From positions 1-26,959 of the forward strand of contig DJQL01000016.1 in assembly GCA_002437565.1 (NCBI GenBank): a stretch of DNA of 26,959 bases. Direction: 5' to 3'. Position numbers and translations under genes: made by a program. The stretch's first letter is position 1, and each line of letters starts with the position of its first letter. This DNA is from Prevotella sp. UBA6387 (lineage in GTDB: Bacteria; Bacteroidota; Bacteroidia; Bacteroidales; Bacteroidaceae). Under the pieces are notes generated by a model. It searched no databases. It was not told the DNA's origin and worked only from the letters and a program-made list of their open reading frames with translations. Positions 22,412 through 26,959 of this stretch are shown here, one piece after another.

Positions 22412-23278
22412 TCAGTGGCCGCTGGCCTCCTTCAGTAGTTCTCCTAACTCCTTGATGCTCGCTGCCGTGAGATCAGGCTGCCGCTCGTAGGTAAGCGACA
22501 TGTCGAGCGTTGTCTCGCCCGACAGCACGAGCACGCCAAACGAGCCCGCGTTTTGCGCCGTGGCCACGTCGGTGTAGATGCGGTCGCCAACCATTGCTAT
22601 CTCGTCGTCGCGCAGACCGTACTTATCGCGTATGCACCAGAGCATGTTCGGGTTGGGCTTGCCTATCACCACGTCGGGTTTCCTCTTCGTGGAGCCTTCT
22701 ATCGCCTTGCACAATGAGCCGCAATCCACGAGGATGGTCTGCTCATCGGTGGGGCATACCCAGTCGGGATTTGTGGCTATGTAGGGAATGTCATTGTGCG
22801 ATGCCCACCATGCCGCACGGCACAGGCGGTTGTAGGTCAGCGTCGTGTCGAAGGCTACCACGAGCACGTCGGGGCGGTCTTCTGGCGAGTCCTCGCATAG
22901 TTCGAAGCCTCCCCTCCTGAACTCCTCGTGCATGCTTGGCGTTCCAAGCGCGAAGATGCGCTTTGCCTGTGGGAAGTTTTGGTGTATGTAGTCGATGGTG
23001 GCTATCGACGACGTGTACATCTGTTCCGGCGTGGCCTCTATGCCGAGCTTGCGCAGTTTCTTGAGGTAGTCGCCCGAGCTTTTCGTTGGGTTGTTGGTCA
23101 AGAACGAATAGCTGATTCCGAGCCCTCTTAGCGTGTCGAGAAACTGCATGGTATAAGGGAATAGCGTGTCGCCAAGGTAGATGGTGCCGTCCATGTCGAG
23201 GGCCACATGGCTGATCTTCGCAAGAGCCTTCATCAGGTTGTCGTGGTCAAATGGGGATGAGAACTTGTCAAATTTCAT
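22412..23278 (-). CDS. HAD-IIA family sugar/glycerol-phosphate phosphatase
   Basis: A 288-residue cytoplasmic HAD hydrolase of the NagD/PGP-like (class IIA) subgroup. Motif I is LDMDGTIYLG (nucleophile Asp28, acid/base Asp30), motif II LTNNPTKS (Thr61), motif III Lys207 in IGKPNPNM and motif IV VGDRIYTDVATAQNAG (Asp232, Asp237). The C2-type cap (about 85-205) contains ATNPDWVCP. Subgroup members dephosphorylate small substrates including glycerol phosphate, phosphoglycolate, nucleotides and sugar phosphates, and specificity cannot be read from the motifs. It lies 53 bases behind the GlpT-type carrier gene and 119 bases before susC, on the same strand. Dephosphorylation of an imported organophosphate is therefore an attractive role. 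Confidence 0.88.
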   Translation of the reverse strand: MKFDKFSSPFDHDNLMKALAKISHVALDMDGTIYLGDTLFPYTMQFLDTLRGLGISYSFLTNNPTKSSGDYLKKLRKLGIEATPEQMYTSSIATIDYIHQNFPQAKRIFALGTPSMHEEFRRGGFELCEDSPEDRPDVLVVAFDTTLTYNRLCRAAWWASHNDIPYIATNPDWVCPTDEQTILVDCGSLCKAIEGSTKRKPDVVIGKPNPNMLWCIRDKYGLRDDEIAMVGDRIYTDVATAQNAGSFGVLVLSGETTLDMSLTYERQPDLTAASIKELGELLKEASGH

Positions 23279-23331
23279 GGAATGTATTGTTTTTCTATTT
23301 CGTATACACAGTTCATGTCTGCTATTCAGTA

Positions 23332-24816
23332 TTATTCCTCATATTCAATCTTGGAGGCACGCTCATATCCGTCGCGTGGCGCCTTCCACATGGATATCAA
23401 TATCAGCATGCCTATGATGGCCACCACGATTATTGTCTCGAACACCCTCGTCCATCCGTAGATGTCGGCCACGTAGCCCACGAGCAGTCCGGAGAGTCCG
23501 GAGCCGATGTATCCGAGTATGCCGGCTATGCCGTTGGCCCTTGCCGATGCCTCCTTGGTGGCTTGCTTGCCGAGCTCTATGCCGATGAGCGCCTGTGGTC
23601 CATACACGCAGAATCCCGCTCCTACGAGCACTGCCGCCGTGAGCGACAGGCTCGCGTTGCCAGGCAGACAACGGAAGATGAACATGAATACGGCGGCGCC
23701 CGCCATGCAAGCCACGCACATGTGGTGCCCTTTGCCCTTGAAGATGTGGTCTGTGGCCCAGCCGGCGAATAGCGTGCCAAGGATGCCGGCTATCTCAAAG
23801 GCGGCGACGGTCCAGCCAGCCTCGGAGATGTCGAGGCCGCGGCTCTCGGTGAGGAACTTCGGACCCCAGTCGAGGATGCCCATTCTCACCACGTACACGA
23901 AGAGGTTGGCGACGCAGAATGTCCACACCCAGCGGTTCTTCCAAACCATCATCATCTCAAACTTCTTGCGGTCTTTCTTGTTTTTCACGTCAATCTTTCC
24001 GAGCGATGTGCCAGGCAGGTCGGGCAGTCCGGCGTCTTTTGGCTCGTCGCGCAGGCCCATAAGCACGAACACGGACCCACAGAGGGCTATGATTGCCGGA
24101 ATCCAGAAGCACCATTTCCACGCGCCTATATGGGCGGCGTAGTTGAGTGCCTGTGTGGATGCGTCGGCCACGCTGTTGTTTGTCAGGTTCTCGGTTATGC
24201 GCGCCACGACAGCGGTGTTGGTGCTCATGTCGGTGCCGAGCGACCCCATTATGGTGCCGCACACTATCACGGCGAGGGCGGCACCCACGGAGTGAGACGT
24301 GTTCCAGATGGACATCTTAGTAGCGAGCTCCGACGGGTGAATCCAGTGGGGCAGGATGCGTGCGCACGGAGGATAGCCCATGCCTTGGCAATACTGGTTT
24401 AGGATGATGACGATGCCCATGAAGAGTATGAGCATAGAGGTGAAGTCGGGACCGCTGTCGGTTCCCGTGATGAGCGAGCTGATGTTCACGCTGAAGCCAA
24501 AGGCGAAGTTGGCTATGGCGCACAAGAACAAGCCCAACGCCATCACGATATGGCTTTTTACGCGGTCTACGACATAACCATTGACGAAGCGGGACGTGCC
24601 GTATATGAGGGAACCGAAAAACAATATCCAGCCAAAGCTCTTGTTGGATATGCCGTATTCCCCTGTCAGTCCTGGCATGGCGAGCGAGAAATTCTTTCTC
24701 ACGAAATAAAACATTGCGTAGCCCAGCATCGACACCAATATGGTGCGCGTCTGCCAATTGATGAATTTCTTACGTTGCGAGCCTAAGTTGCCATAGACGT
24801 CTTGTCGTGTTTCCAT
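23332..24816 (-). CDS. glpT: GlpT-type organophosphate:phosphate antiporter (MFS)
   Basis: A 494-residue, 12-helix inner-membrane carrier of the organophosphate:Pi antiporter family (GlpT/UhpT/UhpC). Similarity to E. coli GlpT is visible over the whole length. GYAMFYFVRKNFSLAMPGL (32-50) carries Arg40, equivalent to GlpT Arg45. QGMGYPPCARILPHW (144-158) and SIWNTSHSVGA (His175, equivalent to GlpT His165) follow. VVRMGILDWGPKFL carries Arg311, equivalent to GlpT Arg269. GlpT Lys80 is replaced by Arg76 (GTSRFVNG). The phosphate-binding arginine pair is intact. Family transport is exchange of internal phosphate for glycerol 3-phosphate or hexose phosphate; the former fits the GDPD-like gene downstream. 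It is the first gene of the cluster, behind a strong promoter (24925-24957). Confidence 0.88.
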   Translation of the reverse strand: METRQDVYGNLGSQRKKFINWQTRTILVSMLGYAMFYFVRKNFSLAMPGLTGEYGISNKSFGWILFFGSLIYGTSRFVNGYVVDRVKSHIVMALGLFLCAIANFAFGFSVNISSLITGTDSGPDFTSMLILFMGIVIILNQYCQGMGYPPCARILPHWIHPSELATKMSIWNTSHSVGAALAVIVCGTIMGSLGTDMSTNTAVVARITENLTNNSVADASTQALNYAAHIGAWKWCFWIPAIIALCGSVFVLMGLRDEPKDAGLPDLPGTSLGKIDVKNKKDRKKFEMMMVWKNRWVWTFCVANLFVYVVRMGILDWGPKFLTESRGLDISEAGWTVAAFEIAGILGTLFAGWATDHIFKGKGHHMCVACMAGAAVFMFIFRCLPGNASLSLTAAVLVGAGFCVYGPQALIGIELGKQATKEASARANGIAGILGYIGSGLSGLLVGYVADIYGWTRVFETIIVVAIIGMLILISMWKAPRDGYERASKIEYEE

Positions 24817-24924
24817 ATTAATTTTAGCTTTAGATATTCTCTTAAATCGTGTATATCAAAACATTAAACAAAAGATGCATACCAATTGCTTTTCGTTTTT
24901 TAATGTATCGTCTTCAATGCGAAA

Positions 24925-24957
24925 CAAAATTAGCAAACGTTTTTGAATAAACAAAAA
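24925..24957 (-). promoter_or_regulatory. glpT: Promoter of the glpT-susCD cluster
   Basis: On the minus strand TTTTTG (24957-24952) and TAATTTTG (24932-24925) are separated by exactly 19 bases, a textbook Bacteroidota -33 TTTG / -7 TAnnTTTG promoter. Transcription would start near 24918, giving a leader of about 100 bases. The 24817-25108 gap holds this and the argS promoter and nothing else. Confidence 0.7.
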
Positions 24958-25060
24958 TTTTTGGTGTTAAAATTATCATTGTTCAAATAGTTTGACCAAA
25001 AAATGGTTAGCCGCTTTAATATTTATTACGTCAAGCTGACACAATTCCTATATATTTTGC

Positions 25061-25068
25061 TAACTTTG
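25061..25068 (+). promoter_or_regulatory. argS: -7 promoter box (TAACTTTG) of argS
   Basis: An exact TAnnTTTG match followed by C, about 34 bases from start site to the ATG at 25109. No clear -33 partner is seen. Confidence 0.6.
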
Positions 25069-25108
25069 CAACAAATTAATATATATAGGTAGTATAAATA
25101 GACATTTC

Positions 25109-26917
25109 ATGAACATTGAGAAAGAGATAAGCTCATCGGTGCTTTCTGCCGTGAAAGAGCTTTATGGCCAAGAGGTTCCCGAGAAGATGGTGCAACTTCA
25201 AAAAACGAAACCGGGGTTTGAGGGCAACCTCACGCTGGTTGTGTTTCCTTTCTTGAAGATGTCGCGCAAGAAGCCACAAGACACCGCGCAAGAGATTGGC
25301 GAGAAACTCGTTGCCAGCTGCAAGGCCGTGGCGGCGTTCAACGCCGTCGGGGGGTTCCTCAACCTCGTCATCGCGCCTGAGGCATGGACAGACCTGCTCG
25401 ACACCATCGACAGCGATCCGCGCTATGGTGAGAAGGCGGTTACGCCAGAGTCTCCTCTCGTCATGGTGGAATACTCTTCGCCCAACACCAACAAGCCATT
25501 GCATCTCGGGCACGTGCGCAACAACCTCTTGGGATGGAGCCTGGCCAAGATTCTTGAGGCCAATGGCAACCGCGTGGTGAAGACCAACATAGTGAATGAC
25601 CGTGGCATACACATCATGAAGTCGATGCTCGCGTGGATGAAGTGGGGCAACGGCTGTACGCCTGAGTCTACCAGCAAGAAGGGCGACCACCTCATTGGTG
25701 ACTTCTACGTGCTCTTCGACAAGCATTACAAGGAGGAATGCGCCGAGCTCACTAAGCAATACATGGCAGAGGGCATGGGCGAGGACGATGCCAAGAAGAA
25801 GGCGGAGCAGGAGGCCCCACTCATCAAGGAGGCTCACCGCATGCTCGTGAAGTGGGAGGCTGGCGACAAGGACATACGCGACCTATGGGCAAAGATGAAC
25901 TCATGGGTATATGCCGGATTCGACGAGACCTACAAGGCTCTCGGCGTGAGCTTCGACAAGATATACTACGAGAGCAACACCTATATCGTGGGCAAGCGCA
26001 AGGTGATGGAGGGTCTCGAAAAGGGTCTCTTCTACAAGAAAGAGGACGGCAGCATTTGGGCCGACCTCACAAAGGATGGCCTTGACCAAAAGCTCCTCAT
26101 CCGTGCCGATGGCACCACGGTCTACATGACGCAAGACATAGGCACGGCGGAGATGCGCTTCAGCGATTACCCAATCGAAAAGATGATATATGTGGTTGGC
26201 AACGAGCAGAACTACCACTTTCAGGTGCTATCGCTCCTGCTCGACCGCCTTGGCTTCAAGTGGGGCAAGGATCTCGTGCATTTCTCCTATGGCATGGTGG
26301 AGCTCCCCAACGGCAAGATGAAGAGTCGTGAGGGCACAGTGGTGGATGCCGACGACCTCGTGGCTGAGATGATAAGCGACGCGCGAAAGACCAGCGAGGA
26401 GCACGGACAGTCGAAGGAGTTTTCCGAAGAGGAGAAAAACGAGATAGCACGCATCGTGGGCATGGGCGCCTTGAAATACTTTATCCTGAAGGTTGACGCA
26501 CGCAAGAACATGCTGTTCAACCCTGCGGAGTCTATCGACTTCAACGGCAACACGGGTCCATTCATACAATATACCTACGCGCGCATCCGCTCAATTCTCA
26601 GGAAGAGCGGCGACATGGCGGCCAATGCCGACGCGTCGTCTTACGCTCCAAATGCCAAGGAGGTGGAGCTGATACAGAAGCTCGACGCCTTCAAGGTGGC
26701 CGTGGCCGACGCCGGACAAAATTATAACCCTGCCGGCATAGCCAACTACACCTATGAACTGACAAAGCTCTTCAACCAGTTCTACCACGACTACAGCATC
26801 CTCTCAGCCGACACGGAGGCCGAGAAGCTCTTCCGCCTCAAGCTCGCGCGCAACGTGAGCAAGACCATCAAGAACGCCATGGAGCTCCTTGGCATCGAAG
26901 TGCCAGAGAGAATGTAA
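25109..26917 (+). CDS. argS: Arginyl-tRNA synthetase
   Basis: A 602-residue class I aminoacyl-tRNA synthetase that charges tRNA-Arg. The N-terminal Add-1 domain (1-about 110, GFEGNLTLVVFPFLKMSRK) is followed by VEYSSPNTNKPLHLGHVRNN, which holds the HIGH-type motif HLGH (132-135). The catalytic fold contains IVNDRGIHIMKSM and TVYMTQDIGTAEMRF, and the degenerate KMSKS loop reads KMKSREGTVV, as usual for ArgRS. The anticodon-binding DALR domain closes the protein (NGNTGPFIQYTYARIRSILRK, then YHDYSILSADTEAEKLFRL and the typical ending LLGIEVPERM). It is complete and its own unit, divergent from the glpT-susCD cluster. Confidence 0.98.
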   Translation: MNIEKEISSSVLSAVKELYGQEVPEKMVQLQKTKPGFEGNLTLVVFPFLKMSRKKPQDTAQEIGEKLVASCKAVAAFNAVGGFLNLVIAPEAWTDLLDTIDSDPRYGEKAVTPESPLVMVEYSSPNTNKPLHLGHVRNNLLGWSLAKILEANGNRVVKTNIVNDRGIHIMKSMLAWMKWGNGCTPESTSKKGDHLIGDFYVLFDKHYKEECAELTKQYMAEGMGEDDAKKKAEQEAPLIKEAHRMLVKWEAGDKDIRDLWAKMNSWVYAGFDETYKALGVSFDKIYYESNTYIVGKRKVMEGLEKGLFYKKEDGSIWADLTKDGLDQKLLIRADGTTVYMTQDIGTAEMRFSDYPIEKMIYVVGNEQNYHFQVLSLLLDRLGFKWGKDLVHFSYGMVELPNGKMKSREGTVVDADDLVAEMISDARKTSEEHGQSKEFSEEEKNEIARIVGMGALKYFILKVDARKNMLFNPAESIDFNGNTGPFIQYTYARIRSILRKSGDMAANADASSYAPNAKEVELIQKLDAFKVAVADAGQNYNPAGIANYTYELTKLFNQFYHDYSILSADTEAEKLFRLKLARNVSKTIKNAMELLGIEVPERM

Positions 26918-26919
26918 AA

Positions 26920-26959
26920 AAATCAGGCCCCTCCCCAGCCCCTCCCCCACCCAGGGGAG
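26920..26959 (+). other. C-rich sequence after argS, cut by the window end
   Basis: A C-rich tract with repeated CCCCTCCC words ends in CAGGGGAG, which can pair with CTCCCC upstream. Such blocks occur between genes in many Bacteroidota and may serve as a terminator or dispersed repeat; the window ends inside it. Confidence 0.35.

Overview
The window looks like a chromosome segment of a Bacteroidota bacterium, most likely the Prevotella/Segatella group. The evidence is a SusC/SusD pair, secreted proteins with T9SS-like C-terminal tails, -7 promoter boxes of the Bacteroidota form TAnnTTTG, weak Shine-Dalgarno sites, a membrane-tethered TPR/LuxR-type regulator, and housekeeping genes typical of the phylum (TGS-fused uridine kinase-like protein, Na/Pi symporter with PhoU-like tail, desulfoferrodoxin). 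Species cannot be fixed from the sequence alone.

Layout. 1-2318 (minus): a small exported DUF3244-like protein, then a TPR/HTH regulator. 2319-3065: a long gene-poor gap holding a decayed tRNA-Leu with an intact terminator hairpin and a short cryptic reading frame. 3066-4703 (plus): a secreted GH30 glycosidase. 4737-5849 (minus): an AAA ATPase whose promoter carries a 14-bp tandem repeat. 6066-7579 (minus): a two-gene operon of exported proteins (a mini T9SS-tailed protein and a LamG-like protein). 7833-7914 (minus): tRNA-Leu(CAA). 8029-8742 (plus): an orphan FecE/BtuD-like ABC ATPase, followed by a repeat-rich noncoding block (8743-9187). 9188-10867 (minus): a Na/Pi symporter. 10979-12640 (plus): the TGS-uridine kinase-like protein. 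12764-13135 (minus): desulfoferrodoxin. 13315-24816 (minus): a seven-gene co-directional cluster. 25109-26917 (plus): argS.

The most interesting part is the 13.3-24.8 kb cluster. In transcription order it encodes a GlpT-type glycerol-3-phosphate antiporter, a HAD-IIA phosphatase, SusC, SusD, a BACON-domain surface lipoprotein, an exported glycerophosphodiester phosphodiesterase-like enzyme and an exported GH13 alpha-glucosidase/amylase. A Sus-type glycan importer is thus flanked by an organophosphate transporter, a sugar/glycerol-phosphate-type phosphatase and a phosphodiesterase. This fits a locus for a phosphodiester-containing, alpha-glucosylated substrate, for example glycerol-phosphate teichoic acid or a glycerophosphoryl-modified glycan. 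The parts are visible in the sequence; the substrate is inference. No dedicated regulator (SusR, HTCS or ECF sigma/anti-sigma) lies in the window.

Most long reading frames opposite the real genes are compositional shadows and have been left out.
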